Shown piece after piece: positions 22,873 to 34,889 of a stretch of DNA of 64,000 bases. The number at the start of each line of letters is the position of its first letter. Within the stretch, counting starts at the first letter, position 1. The notes beneath the pieces were generated by a model. The model searched no databases. It worked only from the letters and a program-made list of their open reading frames with translations, and was not told the DNA's origin. Origin of the DNA: Sphagnum magellanicum (lineage: Eukaryota > Streptophyta > Sphagnopsida > Sphagnales > Sphagnaceae); assembly GCA_021904315.1 (NCBI GenBank), contig CM038925.1, positions 7,504,501 through 7,568,500 of the forward strand, in the 5' to 3' direction. Made by a program: the position numbers and the translations under genes.

Positions 22873-25800
22873 CTCCCACTTTGCAAGTAATCTAAGACTC
22901 CCAATCCCATGCTTCTTGTAAGGTTTTGATGTCGCTCCTTTGCCAATGCCTTTGTCAACACATCTGCAACCATATCTTGAGTTGGGCAATACTTCAGGCC
23001 TATTTCTCCACTCTCTAACTTCTCCCGTATGAAGTGGTGTTGTATGTCAATGTGCTTTGTGCGAGAGTGGTGGGTTGGGTTCTTTGCAAGTGCAATGCAT
23101 CCTTGATTGTCACACATGATGGTGGTTGCTCCAACTTGCACAAGTCCCACATCTGCCATCAACTTCCTCAACCATATGGCCTCCTTGGTGCATTGACTAG
23201 TGGCCATGTATTCGGCCTCCGTGGTAGACAAGGCAATTGTAGGTTGCCTCTTGCAATTCCATGAGATGGCTCCAACTCCAACAAAGAACACATACCCTGT
23301 GGTGGAACGTCTCTCATTTGCATCTCCTCCCCAATCCGCATCACAATATCCCTTCAAACTAACATCCTTGCCTCCAAGGCACAATTTCAATTCCAAAGTG
23401 CCCTTCAAGTACCGCATGATGCGTTTCACCGCCATCCAATGGGAAGGACCAGCCCTTGACATGAATTGACTCACCATGCTCACCGGGAATGCAAGATCTG
23501 GTCGTGTGCCCACCATGGCATACATCAATGATCCCACCGCCGCCTTATATGGAATGCCTTGCATCTCCTCTTGAACGCTCTGAAACTCTTGCTCCGTGAG
23601 TTTCAAGAGCTTGGAATTCACATCAAGCGGAGTTGCAATGGGCTTGCACTCCTCCATGTTGAAGCGCTTGAGCACCTCCTCAATGTACTTCCTTTGGCTC
23701 ATGGTTATGGTGTGATTTGCACGATCTCTCTCAAACTCCACACCGAGGCAATAGTGCAACTCTCCGAGATCACTCATCTCAAATTCATCTTCAAGCCTTG
23801 ACTTCAACCATTTCAAAATGTTCACATTGCTTGCTAAGATGATCAGATCATCTACATAGATTATCACTATCAACAAGTACTCACCCGTTTGCTTGACATA
23901 CAAGGAATGGTCCGCTTGGCTCCTAGAAAAGCATTCATGGGTGAAGAACATGTCAATGCGTTGGTACCATGCTCTTGGTGATTGCTTCAGCCCATACAAG
24001 GACTTCTTCAACTTGCACACTAGTTGCTCCTTGCCTTCTTGCACGAATCCTTGCGGTTGGTCCATGTAGATGTCCTCCTCCAATTTCCCATTCAAGAATG
24101 CGGTCTTCACATCCATTTGGTGGATCTCTAAGTCCATGGCAGATCCAATTGCAAGCATGCATCTAATGGTGGTGAATTTGGCCACCGGGGCAAATGTCTC
24201 ATTGAAGTCCACACCTTCAACTTGAGAGTACCCCTTGGCCACCAACCTGGCCTTGTGCCTCACAACATGGCCTGATGCATCCCTTTTTGTGCGAAACACC
24301 CACTTGCATCCCACACTTTTACGGTCCTTTGGGAGAGGGACCAATTCCCATGTGCCATTTGCCATGAGTGAGGCATATTCCTCTTGCATGGCTGCCTCCC
24401 ACTTGCTTGCATCCTCGGAATGCATGGCATCGCACAAATTCAATGGATCATCAAGACAAGCAACATTTGCGTGTTCCACATCTTGTTGGGGTAGGATGTG
24501 GTTCTTCCACCACTCTCCAAGCGGTCGCCGCTCCCTCAAGGGGTACCTACGCTCCTCCAAGGTCTGCCCCTCTTGTTCACCATTTGTGCTTACATCTTTT
24601 GATGGTGATGAAGGTGTTGATGAACGCCCCAGGGTTGGCGGTGCCTCTTGATTGCTTGGATACTCTTTGAAATCACTTGTGAGTTCATCATCATACACAC
24701 AAGGGGATTTGGAAGATGTGTCCACAATCACCACATTAGGGGTCTGATTTCTCCCACTTGGATGCATCTCCAAATCATTGCCCACACTAGTGCTATCCTC
24801 CATGAACTCAACATCCCTACACTTGATGATCTTTTTGGATTGCACACACATCAGCCTATATGCCTTGGTGCCTTCACAATACCCAAGAAACAAGCATTTT
24901 GTGCTCTTTGCATCAAACTTACCCCTCTTCTCATCCGGCACCATGGCATATGCAATGCATCCAAACACACGCATGTGTGAAATGCAAGGCTTTCTCCCAC
25001 TCCACGCTTCCTCTGGTGTGATGGATGGCAAGGCTCTTGATGGACATCGATTCCTTGTGTAGGCCGCATTCGCCACCGCTTCCGCCCAAAGTGACTTCTT
25101 GAGGTTTTGAGCATGAAGCATGCTCCTTGCCATCTCCACAAGGGTGCGATTTGCACGCTCTGCCACTCCATTTTGTTGAGGCCTATATGGTGTGGAGGTT
25201 TGCTTCTCAATGCCATGTTCCTTCAAGAAGCCCTGGAATCCCTTGGAAATGTACTCCCCTCCATTGTCGGACCGAAACACCTTGATCTTGTGGCCTGATT
25301 GTGTCTCCACAAGTGCCTTGAATTCCTTGAACTTTTCCAAGCACTCCCCTTTGGACCTCAACAAGTAAACCCACACCTTTCTTGAAAAGTCGTCAATGTA
25401 GGTCACAAAGTACCTTGCACCACCCAAGGATGTGGTCCTCATGGGGCCGCATACATCCGAATGCACAATCTCCAGGGGCTTGGTGGCACGCATCCCTCCA
25501 TCACTTGGAAATGGTTTGCAATGTTGTTTTCCCTCAATGCACCCTTCACAAACAAATGAAGAAGTAGGGCAGGGCATATTTCCAAGGTTCATACCACTCA
25601 CCATGTTTTGGAGCGCATGCACACCTTTGATGTTCAAATGACCCAGCCGACGATGCCAAAGCTCCAATGCACCATCAATTGTTGAAGTTTGGGCCACGTT
25701 GGCCACATGCCTCTCACACACCTTGGTGAAGGTCATTTGATACAAGTTGCCTTCGCGTAGTGCTATTGCAATCATCTCTCCATCAAATGCCCTCACAATG

Positions 25801-26888
25801 CACTCATTCATATTGAATTGCACTTTGCACCCATTTGACAAGATTTTGCTCACCGAAAGCAAGTTGGCATGCAATTTTGGCACATGGAGCACGTCCTTGA
25901 TTCTGATCCTCCTGGTTTGCCCTTTCACCATCACTTCCACAAGGATGGATCCTATTCCAATTGCCTCAACAATGCTATCATCACCCATATGCACGTTACG
26001 TGTTGGAATTACCTCATACATGTCAAATGCGGCTTTATGAGGGGTCATATGCTTCGTTGCTCCTGAGTCCATGATCCACTTGCATATGGCCTTGCAATGA
26101 TCTCCATCCTTTGTTGCAAAGGCATAGTCATTATCATCCGTGGCCTTGTTGGCATTCTCCTTCTCCTTGTTATTCTTGGCCTTGAAGCAAAATCGTGCAA
26201 TGTGGCCTGGTTTGCCACAATAGTAGCATGTCTTGGTGTCTTTGCGGGTAGATGTGGTCCCTCCTCTTCCTTGCATTGACACCATGGCCGCATCATCACC
26301 TTGGGGCTCCTTCTCCTTCCTCTTGGAAACTTCATGCATCAATCTCGCGGTCACAAATTCCATGGTGAGGTCCTTCATGGGCAAGGTCTCCAAGGCGGTG
26401 ATCAGGTACTCGTAGGAGGGTGGCAAGCTCTCAAGCAATGTCATCACAACATCTTCATCTCTCACGGGCACCTCCAAGCAAGCGAGTTGATCAGCAAGTG
26501 CTTTTACCTTGTTAATGTGATCTAGTAGGTCCTCTCCCTTTTGCATCTTACATGTGAAGAACTTGCGGCGAATGAAGAGGATGTTGGACAAGCTCCTCGT
26601 CTCGTGGATGTTACAAAGTGTCCTCCATGCCTCCACTGGTCCCTTGCACCTCTTGATGTGGTGAAGTTGACTATCCACCAAGTTGATGGCAATGGTGGAC
26701 ATGGCCTTCTTTGCGCGCCGTTGGTACTCCTTGATGACTTTGGGGTCTGAATTGGATGGTGGAGCCTCCTCAGACCCGTCCACAATCTCCCAAAGGTCCA
26801 TGGAGGCCAACACCATCTCCATCTTGAACTTCCAGAGGTTGAAGTTCTCCCCATTGAACTTGTCAATGACTCTAGTGCTCTCTCCCTC
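22842..26888 (-). pseudogene. Cop1-5 gag-pol, open but without its start codon
   Basis: The frame is open from the LTR/gag junction at 26878-26888 to the stop in the 3' LTR; the first internal Met (MEMVLASMDLW) would give 1326 residues. Domains: gag, knuckle CYYCGKPGHIARFC, protease DSGATKHMT, integrase zinc motif and DDE, RT IIYVDDLII, RNase H GYCDADWGG. No interrupted codon is seen. The native ATG and first few residues are deleted with the leader, and no primer site remains, so it cannot complete reverse transcription on its own; it could still be transcribed from the retained U3. Confidence 0.88.
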
Positions 26889-27041
26889 CTTATTCTAACA
26901 TGTTGGTGGTACTAGCATAAATCAAATCCACCTATGTCTTTGATTACTTGCAACACTAATCTATCACATAGTTTCTACCAGATTGTTTCTAATATCTCTA
27001 ACACTATTAACTATGTCTCATCTACATCATAATCTTCAACA
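26878..27041 (-). repeat. Truncated 5' LTR of Cop1-5 (first 164 bp of subtype C)
   Basis: Outer end intact (TGTTGAAG in sense, then target copy CCCTC). The inner end is fused to gag through an 11 bp shared sequence, the signature of a microhomology-associated deletion. Confidence 0.93.
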
Positions 27042-28451
27042 CCCTCCATCGCTTGGAAATGGTTTGCGATGTTGTTTTCCCTCAATGCACCCTTCACAAA
27101 GAAATGAAGATGTAGGGCAGGGCATGTTTCCAAGGTTCATACCACTCACCAAGTTTTGGAGCGCATGCACACCTTTGATGTTCAAATGACCCAGGCGACG
27201 ATGCCAAAGCTCCAATGCACCATCAATTGTTGAAGTTTGGGCCATGGTGGCCACATTCATGTCACACACCTTGTTGAAGGTCACTTGATACAAGTTGCCT
27301 TCACGTAGTGCTATTGTAATCACCTCTCCATCAAACGCCCTCACAATGCATTCATTCATGTTGAATTGCACTTTGCACCCACTTGACAAGATTTTGCTCA
27401 CGGAAAGCAAGTTGGCATGCAATTTTGGCACATGGAGCACGTCCTTGATCCTAATCCTCTTGGTTCGCCCTTTCACCATCACTTCCACAAGGATGGACCC
27501 CATTCCAATTGCCTCAACAATGCTATCATCACCCATATGCACATTGCGTTTTGGAATTACCTCATACGTGTCAAATGCGGCTCTATGAGGGGTCATATGC
27601 TTGGTGGCTCCCGAGTCCATGATCCACTTGCATATGGCCGTGCAATTGTCTCCATCCTTTGTTGCAAAGGCATAGTCATCATTGTCCTTGGCTTTGTTGG
27701 CACTCTCCTTCTCTTTGTTGTTGTTCTTGGCCTTGAAGCAAAATCGTGCAATGTGGCCTGGTTTGCCACAATAGTAACATGTCTTGGTGTATTTGCGTGT
27801 GGATGGGGTCCCTCCTCTTCCTTGCATTGACACCATCGCCGCATCCTCACCTTGCGGCTCCTTCTCCTTCCGCTTGGACACTTCATGCATCAATCGTGCG
27901 GTCACAAATTCCATGGTGAGGTGTTGCATGGGCAAGGTCTCCAAGGCGGTGATTAGGTATTCGTAGGAGGGTGGCAAGCTCTCAAGCAAGGTCATCACAA
28001 CATCTTCATCCCTCACGGGCACCTCCAAGCAAGCAAGTTGATCCGCAAGTGCCTTGACCTTGTTGATGTGCTCTAGAAGGTCCTCTCCTTCTTGCATCTT
28101 GCACGTGAAGAACTTGCGGCGAATGAAGAGGATGTTAGACAAGCTCCGCGTCTCATGGATGTTGCAAAGTGTGTTCCATGCCTCCGCTGGTCCCTTGCAC
28201 CTCTTGATGTGGTGAAGTTGACTATCCACCAAGTTGATGCCAATGATGGACATGGCCTTCTTTGCGCGTCGTTGGTACTCCTTGATGACTTTGGGGTCCG
28301 CATTGGATGGTGGAGCCTCCTCAGACCCGTCAACAATCTCCCAAAGGTCCATGGAGGCCAACACCATCTCCATCTTGAATTTCCCAAGGTTGAAGTTCTC
28401 CCCATTGAACTTGTCAATGACTCTAGTGCTCTTTCCCTCAAAGGATGCCAT
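27042..28451 (-). pseudogene. Cop1-3 gag-PR-IN N-terminal part
   Basis: ATG at 28449-28451. 470 open codons: gag (MASFEGKSTRVIDKFNGENF), zinc knuckle CYYCGKPGHIARFC, protease DSGATKHMT and the integrase zinc motif LWHRRLGHLN ... CEGCIEGK, ending at the Cop1-5 insertion. It continues in frame at 22542. No stop or frameshift. Confidence 0.9.
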
Positions 28452-28687
28452 GTTGCACTCAAATCCGACCTCTCTACCCGCTTATGCGCTCAAACAAATG
28501 CTAATTAGTGCCTAATGTGCACTCTTAGATGCAATTTCCTCAATGCACTATCAAATGTGCTTCAATCACTCAAATGCACACGAATGCACCTCACAAACAC
28601 ACTCTGGCCCCTAGAAGACTGAATTGTGCACCAATGCACCTCTAATCACAAAATTCAGGCCTTAATGGCTCCCACTTGCATCAATGC

Positions 28688-28906
28688 TTCCTCACACACT
28701 CGAAATACACTCAAGCAACTCAAATCAAGTGCTTCCTCACACATTCGAAATGCACTCAACCAACTCAAATCAAGTGCTTCCTCACACACTGGAAATGCAC
28801 TCAACCAACCAAGTGCTTCCTCACACACTCGAAATGCACTCAACCAACTCAAATCAAGTGCTTCCTCACACACTCGAAATGCACTCAGCCAACTCAAATC
28901 AAGTGC
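28688..28906 (-). repeat. Leader tandem repeat of Cop1-3 (five 45 bp units)
   Basis: Same 219 bp array as Cop1-2, with the same shortened third unit, in the leader 28452-29211. Confidence 0.9.
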
Positions 28907-29211
28907 TCTACAAATCAAATGTGCACAAGTACACCTCAATGATTCAAATCAAGACTTACAATGTTGGAATGTGCACACATGCACATCTAATGCTTCAAAA
29001 CACCTCCAAAGAACACCAATCAAGAACTTGTGCACCTCCAAGCTCCAAATGGCTTGCAAAACCTCAAAGCTCCTCCAAAGTCCTCCACGGCTCCAAAAGC
29101 GCCTCCAAAACCCTCCAAAAGAGCAAACTTGCACCTCCAATACACACAAATCCTCAAGATCTCTCTCAATGCATACAAGCAATCAGACCTCTAATCATGC
29201 AACTTGCATGT

Positions 29212-29225
29212 GTGGGCCCATAACC
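29212..29225 (-). promoter_or_regulatory. Primer binding site (Cop1-3)
   Basis: Sense GGTTATGGGCCCAC abutting the 5' LTR; half-tRNA-iMet type. Confidence 0.85.
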
Positions 29226-29543
29226 TATTGAAGTATTGAAGAACAATAGGATCAGAGGAGAGATTGCGCAATTACAAGCACATAAGACACACAAGTATGT
29301 GAACAATGCTTGGAGTGAGATATCCAACTCCCCTCCAGCCTTGCTCTTTATTCCCTTCCATGTACCACTACATTGACAAACCATATGGGATAAATCCCTC
29401 CTTATTCTAACATGTTCGTGGTACTTACATATTTCAAATCTACCTATGTCTTTGATTACTTGCAACACTTAACTACCACATTGTTTCTAATATCTACCAC
29501 ACCATTTCTAATGTTTCTAACATCTACATCATAATCTTCAACA
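29226..29543 (-). repeat. Cop1 LTR, subtype A (5' LTR of Cop1-3)
   Basis: 318 bp, outer flank AGAGG (29544-29548). Differs from the 3' LTR at 3 sites. Confidence 0.95.
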
Positions 29544-29778
29544 AGAGGTTTGATTGCTTATGTGCATTGAGAGAATTTTGATGGTTTGTGTGTTGCAGGT
29601 GTAATTTTTGCACTTTTGGACGTGCTTTTGGAGCCTTGGAGGAGTTTGAAGAGCTTTGGAGGAGGTTCGAGGTTTTGGAGGCCATCTCGAGTTTGGAGGT
29701 GCACAAGTGCTGGATTGGTGCTCTTTGGAGGTATTTCGAAACATTGGATGTGCACATGTCCACATTCCAGCATTGTAA

Positions 29779-30191
29779 GTCTTGATTTGAGTTAGTTGAG
29801 TGCATTCTGAGTGTGTAAGGAGAGCACTTGATTTGAGTTGGTTGAGTGCATTCTGAGTGTGTAAGGAGAGCACTTGATTTGAGTTGGTTGAGTGCATTCT
29901 GAGTGTGTAAGGAGAGCACTTGATTTGAGTTGGTTGAGTGCATTCTGAGTGTGTAAGGAGAGCACTTGATTTGAGTTGGTTGAGTGCATTCTGAGTGTGT
30001 AAGGAGAGCACTTGATTTGAGTTGGTTGAGTGCATTCTGAGTGTGTAAGGAGAGCACTTCATTTGAGTTGGTTGAGTGCATTCTGAGTGTGTAGGGAGAG
30101 CACTTGATTTGAGTTGGTTGAGTGCATTTTGAGTGTGTACGGAGAGCACTTGATTTGAGTTGGTTGAGTGCATTCTGAGTGTGTAAGGAGG
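29779..30191 (+). repeat. Leader tandem repeat of Cop1-4 (nine 46 bp units)
   Basis: Longest leader array in the window: eight full units beginning CACTTG/CACTTC at 29825, 29871, 29917, 29963, 30009, 30055, 30101 and 30147, plus a first degenerate unit. The leader runs 29544-30385. Unit-to-unit identity is very high, so the array probably changes by slippage or unequal exchange. Confidence 0.92.
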
Positions 30192-30385
30192 CATTGATGC
30201 AAGTGGGAGCCATTAAGGGCTGAATTTGTGATTGGAGGTGCATTAGTGCACAATTGAGCCATCTAGGGCTGGAGTGTGTTTATGAGAGTGCATTGAGGCA
30301 AATTGCATGTAAGAGTGTTCATTAGGCACTAATTAGCATATGGTTGAGCACATAAGTGGGTAGAGAGGTCGGATTTGAGTGCAAA

Positions 30386-33300
30386 ATGGCATCCTTTGAG
30401 GGAGAAAGTGCTAGAGTCATTGACAAGTTCAATGGGGAGAACTTCAACCTCTGGAAGTTCAAGATGGAGATGGTGTTGGCCTCCATGGACCTTTGGGAGA
30501 TTGTCGACGGGTCTGAGGAGGCTCCACCATCCGATTCAGACCCCAAAGTCATCAAGGAGTACCAACGGCGTGCAAAGAAGGCCATGTCCACCATTGCCAT
30601 CAACTTGGTGGATAGTCAACTTCACCACATCAAGAGGTGCAAGGGACCAGTGGAGGCATGGAACACACTTTGCAACATCCACGAGACACGGAGCTTGTCC
30701 AATATCCTTTTCATTCGACGTAAGTTCTTCACGTGCAAGATGCAAGAGGGAGCAGACCTTCTAGACCACATCAACAAGGTAAAGGCACTTGTTGATCAAC
30801 ATGCTTGCTTGGAGGTGCCCGTGAGGGATGAGGATGTTGTGATGACCTTGCTTGAGAGCTTGCCACCCTCCTACGAGTACCTCATCATCGCCTTGGAGAC
30901 CCTGCCCATGCAAGACCTCACAATGGAGTTTGTTACCGCACGATTGATGCATGAAATGTCCAAGAGGAAGGAGAAGGAGCCCCAAGGTGATGATGCAGCC
31001 ATGGTGTCAATGCAAGGAAGAGCAGGGACCACATCTACACGCAAAGACACCAAGATATGCTACTATTGTGGCAAACCAGGTCACATTGCACGATTTTCCT
31101 TCAAGGCCAAGAATAACAAGGAGAAGGAGAATGCCAACAAAGCCAAGGATGATGATGACTATGCCTTTGCAACAAAGGATGGAGACAATTGCAAGGCCAT
31201 ATGCAAGTGGATCATGGACTCAGGAGCCACCAAGCATATGACCCCTCATAAAGCCGCATTTGACATGTATGAGGTAATTCCAACACGCAATGTGCATATG
31301 GGTGATGATAGCATTGTTGAGGCAATTGGAATGGGGTCCGTCCTTGTGGAAGTAATGGTGAAAGGGCGAACCAAGAGGATCAGAATCAAGGACGTGCTCC
31401 ATGTGCCAAAATTGCATGCCAACTTGCTTTCGGTGAGCAAAATCTTGTCAAGTGGGTGCAAAGTGCAATTCAACATGAATGAGTGCATTGTGAGGGCATT
31501 TGATGGAAAGGTGATTGCAATAGCACTACGCGAAGGCAACTTCTATCAGATGACCTTCACCAAGGTGTGTGAGATGCATGTGGCCAACCTGGCCCAAACT
31601 TCAACAATTGATGGTGCATTGGAGCTTTGGCATCGTCGCCTAGGTCATTTGAACATCAAAGGTGTGCATGCGCTCCAAAACATGGTGAGTGGTATGAACC
31701 TTGCAAACATCCCTTGCCCTACATCTTCATTTGTTTGTGAAGGGTGCATTGAGGGAAAACAACATTGCAAACCATTTCCAAGTGATGGAGGGATGCATGC
31801 CACCAAGCCCCTGGAGATTTTGCATTTGGATGTATGCGGCCCCATGAGGACCACATCCTTGGGTGGTGCAAGGTACTTTGTGACCTACATTGACGACTTT
31901 TCCAAGAAGGTGTGGGTGTATTTGTTAAAGTCCAAAGGGGAATGCTTGGAGAAGTTCAAGGAATTCAAGGCACTTGTGGAGACATAATCAGAGCACAAGA
32001 TCAAGGTGTTTAGGTCGGATAATGGAGGGGAGTACATTTCAAGGGGATTCCAGGGCTTCTTGAAGGCACATGGCATTGAGAAGCAAACCTCCACACCATA
32101 TAGGCCTCAACAAAATGGAGTGGCAGAGCGTGCAAACCGCACCCTTGTGGAGATGGCAAGGAGCATGCTTCATGCTCAAAACCTCAAGAAGTCACTTTGG
32201 GCGGAAGCGGTGGTGAATGCGGCCTACACAAGAAATCGATGTCCATCAAGAGCTTTGCTCTCCATCACACCAGAGGAAGCGTGGAGTGGGAGAAAGCCTT
32301 GCATTTCACACATGCGTGTGTTTGGATGCATTGCGTATGCCATGGTGCGGGATGAGAAGAGGGGTAAGCTTGATGCAAAGGGCACAAAATGCTTGTTTCT
32401 TGGGTATTGTGAAGGCACCAAGGCATATAGGCTCATGTGTGTGCAATCCAAAAAGATCATCAAGTGTAGGGATGTTGAGTTCATGGAGGATAACACTAGT
32501 GTCGGCAATGATTTGGAGATGCATCCAAGTGGGAGAAATGAGACCCCTAATGCGGTGATTGTGGACACATCTTCCAAATCGCCTTGTGTGGATGATGATG
32601 AGCTCACAAGTGATGTCAAAGAGTATCCAAGCAATCAAGAGGCACCGCCAACCCTGGGGCATTCATCAACACCTTCATCACCATCTAAGGATGCAAGCAC
32701 AAATGGTGAACAAGAGGGGCAGACCTTGGAGGAGCGTAGGTACCCCTTGAGGGAACGGCGACTCCTTGGAGAATGGTGGAAGAACCACATCCTACCCCAA
32801 CAAGATGTGGAACGTGCTAATGTTGCTTATCTTCATGATCCATTAAATTTGTGCGATGCAATGCATTCAGAGGATGCAAGCAAGTGGGAGGCGGCCATGC
32901 AAGAGGAATATGCCTCACTCATGGCAAATGGCACCTGGAATTGGTCCCCCTTCCAAAGGATCGCAAGAGTGTGGGATGCAAGTGGGTGTTTCGCACAAAA
33001 AGGGATGCATCAGGCCATGTGGTGAGGCACAAGGCAAGGTTGGTGGCCAAGAGGTACTCACAAGTTGAGGGTGTGGACTTCAATGAGACATTTGCCCCGG
33101 TGGCCAAATTCACCACCATTAGATGCATGCTTGCAATTGGATCTGCCATGGACTTAGAGATCCACCAAATGGATGTGAAGACCACATTCTTGAATGGGGA
33201 ATTGGAGGAGGACATCTACATGGACCAACCGCAAGGATTCGTGCAAGATAGCAAGGAGCACCTGGTGTGTAAGTTGAAGAAGTCCCTGTACGGGCTAAAG

Positions 33301-33791
33301 CAATCACCAAGAGCATGGTACCAACGCATTGACATGTTCTTCACCCATGAATGCTTTTCTAGGAGCTAAGCGGACCATTCATTGTATGTCAAGCAAACGG
33401 GTGAGTACTTGTTGATAGTGATTATCTATGTGGATGATCTGATCATCTTAGCAAGCAATGTGAACACTTTGAAATGGTTGAAGTCAAGGCTTGAAGATGA
33501 ATTTGAGATGAGTGATCTTGGAGAGTTGCACTATTGCCTCGGTGTGGAGTTTGAGAGAGACCGTGCAAATCACACCATAACCATGAGCCAAAGAAAGTAC
33601 ATTGAGGAGGTGCTCAAGCGCTTCAACATGGAGGAGTGCAAGCCCATTGGAACTCCGCTTGATGTGAATTCCAAGCTCTTGAAACTCACGGAGGCAGAGT
33701 TTCAAGGCATTCAAGAGGAGATGCAAGGCATTCCATATAAGGCAGCGGTGGGATCATTGATGTATGCCGTGGTGGGCACATGGCCGGATCT
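30386..33791 (+). pseudogene. Cop1-4 gag-pol, 5' part, with two stops and a frameshift
   Basis: ATG 30386 (MASFEGESARVIDKFNGEN). Gag, then a knuckle with the last Cys changed (GHIARFSF instead of GHIARFCF), protease DSGATKHMT, integrase and RT up to GTWPDL. Damage: TAA at 31985-31987 (CAA in other copies) in integrase; a 1 bp deletion near 32939 in RT; TAA at 33367-33369 (CAA in other copies). It stops at GATCT where Cop1-7 inserted. The RNase H part is at 51466-52024, minus strand. Confidence 0.88.
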
Positions 33792-34109
33792 TGTTGAAGA
33801 TTATGATGTAGATGTTAGAAACATTAGAAATGGTGTGGTAGATATTAGAAACAATGTGGTAGTTAAGTGTTGCAAGTAATCAAAGACATAGGTAGATTTG
33901 AAATATGTAAGTACCACGAACATGTTAGAATAAGGAGGGATTTATCCCATATGGTTTGTCAATGTAGTGGTACATGGAAGGGAATAAAGAGCAAGGCTGG
34001 AGGGGAGTTGGATATCTCACTCCAAGCATTGTTCACATACTTGTGTGTCTTATGTGCTTGTAATTGCGCAATCTCTCCTCTGATCCTATTGTTCTTCAAT
34101 ACTTCAATA
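33792..34109 (+). repeat. Cop1 LTR, subtype A (5' LTR of Cop1-7)
   Basis: 318 bp, left flank GATCT (33787-33791). Differs from the presumed partner at 52025-52342 at 5 positions. Includes AATAAA at 33983-33988. Confidence 0.95.
33983..33988 (+). promoter_or_regulatory. Polyadenylation signal in LTR
   Basis: AATAAA within GGGAATAAAGAGCAAGG, conserved in A, B and C LTRs alike and a likely marker of the R region. Shown here for one copy; the same word is in every Cop1 LTR of the window that spans this part. Confidence 0.55.
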
Positions 34110-34123
34110 GGTTATGGGCCCAC
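34110..34123 (+). promoter_or_regulatory. Primer binding site (Cop1-7)
   Basis: GGTTATGGGCCCAC after the LTR; half-tRNA-iMet type. Confidence 0.85.
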
Positions 34124-34428
34124 ACATGCAAGTTGCATGATTAGAGGTCTGATTGCTTGTATGCATTGAGAGAGATCTTGAGGATTTGTGTGTATTGGAG
34201 GTGCAAGTTTGCTCTTTTGGAGGGTTTTGGAGGCGCTTTTGGAGCCTTGGAGGACTTTGGAGGAGCTTTGAGGTTTTGCAAGCCATTTGGAGCTTGGAGG
34301 TGCACAAGTTCTTGATTGGTGTTCTTTGGAGGTGTTTTGAAGCATTAGATGTGCATGTGTGCACATTCCAACATTGTAAGTCTTGATTTGAATCATTGAG
34401 GTGTACTTGTGCACATTTGATTTGTAGA

Positions 34429-34653
34429 GCACTTGATTTGAGTTGGCTGAGTGCATTTCGAGTGTGTGAGGAAGCACTTGATTTGAGTTGGTTGAGTGCA
34501 TTTCGAGTGTGTGAGGAAGCACTTGGTTTGAGTTGGTTGAGTGCATTTCCAGTGTGTGAGGAAGCACTTGATTTGAGTTGGTTGAGTGCATTTCGAATGT
34601 GTGAGGAAGCACTTGATTTGAGTTGCTTGAGTGTATTTCGAGTGTGTGAGGAA
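34429..34653 (+). repeat. Leader tandem repeat of Cop1-7 (five 45 bp units)
   Basis: Five complete 45 bp units (225 bp), without the 6 bp loss seen in Cop1-2 and Cop1-3. Leader 34124-34889. Confidence 0.92.
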
Positions 34654-34889
34654 GCATTGATGCAAGTGGGAGCCATTAAGGCCTGAATTTTGTGATTAGA
34701 GGTGCATTGGTGCACAATTCAGTCTTCTAGGGGCCAGAGTGTGTTTGTGAGGTGCATTCGTGTGCATTTGAGTGATTGAAGCACATTTGATAGTGCATTG
34801 AGGAAATTGCATCTAAGAGTGCACATTAGGCACTAATTAGCATTTGTTTGAGCGCATAAGCGGGTAGAGAGGTCGGATTTGAGTGCAAC

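Larger units (their letters stand above)
22548..27041 (-). mobile_element. Cop1-5, copia element (subtype C) lacking leader and most of 5' LTR
   Basis: Minus strand, target duplication CCCTC on both sides (22543-22547 and 27042-27046) inside Cop1-3. The 3' LTR is full length. The 5' LTR keeps only its first 164 bp (26878-27041), joined directly to gag within an 11 bp sequence, CTCTCTCCCTC, that occurs both in the LTR and at the gag start. Primer site, leader and gag start codon are deleted. Confidence 0.93.
19625..29543 (-). mobile_element. Cop1-3, full-length copia element (subtype A) holding Cop1-5
   Basis: Minus strand, flanked by the target duplication AGAGG (19620-19624 and 29544-29548) in the leader of Cop1-4. 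The LTRs differ at 3 of 318 positions by eye. Without the nested Cop1-5 (22548-27041) the element would be about 5.4 kb. Confidence 0.95.
19284..33791 (+). mobile_element. Cop1-4, 5' part of a copia element (subtype B), with nested Cop1-3
   Basis: Plus-strand element: 5' LTR 19284-19586 (5' flank CTTAT in Gyp1), primer site, leader 19601-19624, nested Cop1-3 (19625-29543), leader 29544-30385, gag-pol 30386-33791. It is cut in RT-RNase H by Cop1-7, whose insertion site is GATCT. Its 3' continuation is at 51466-52024 on the opposite strand. Confidence 0.87.

Noticed and set aside
29779-30191. Possible CRISPR array
   Set aside because: Units are contiguous, with no unique spacers and no cas genes; eukaryotic retrotransposon leader.
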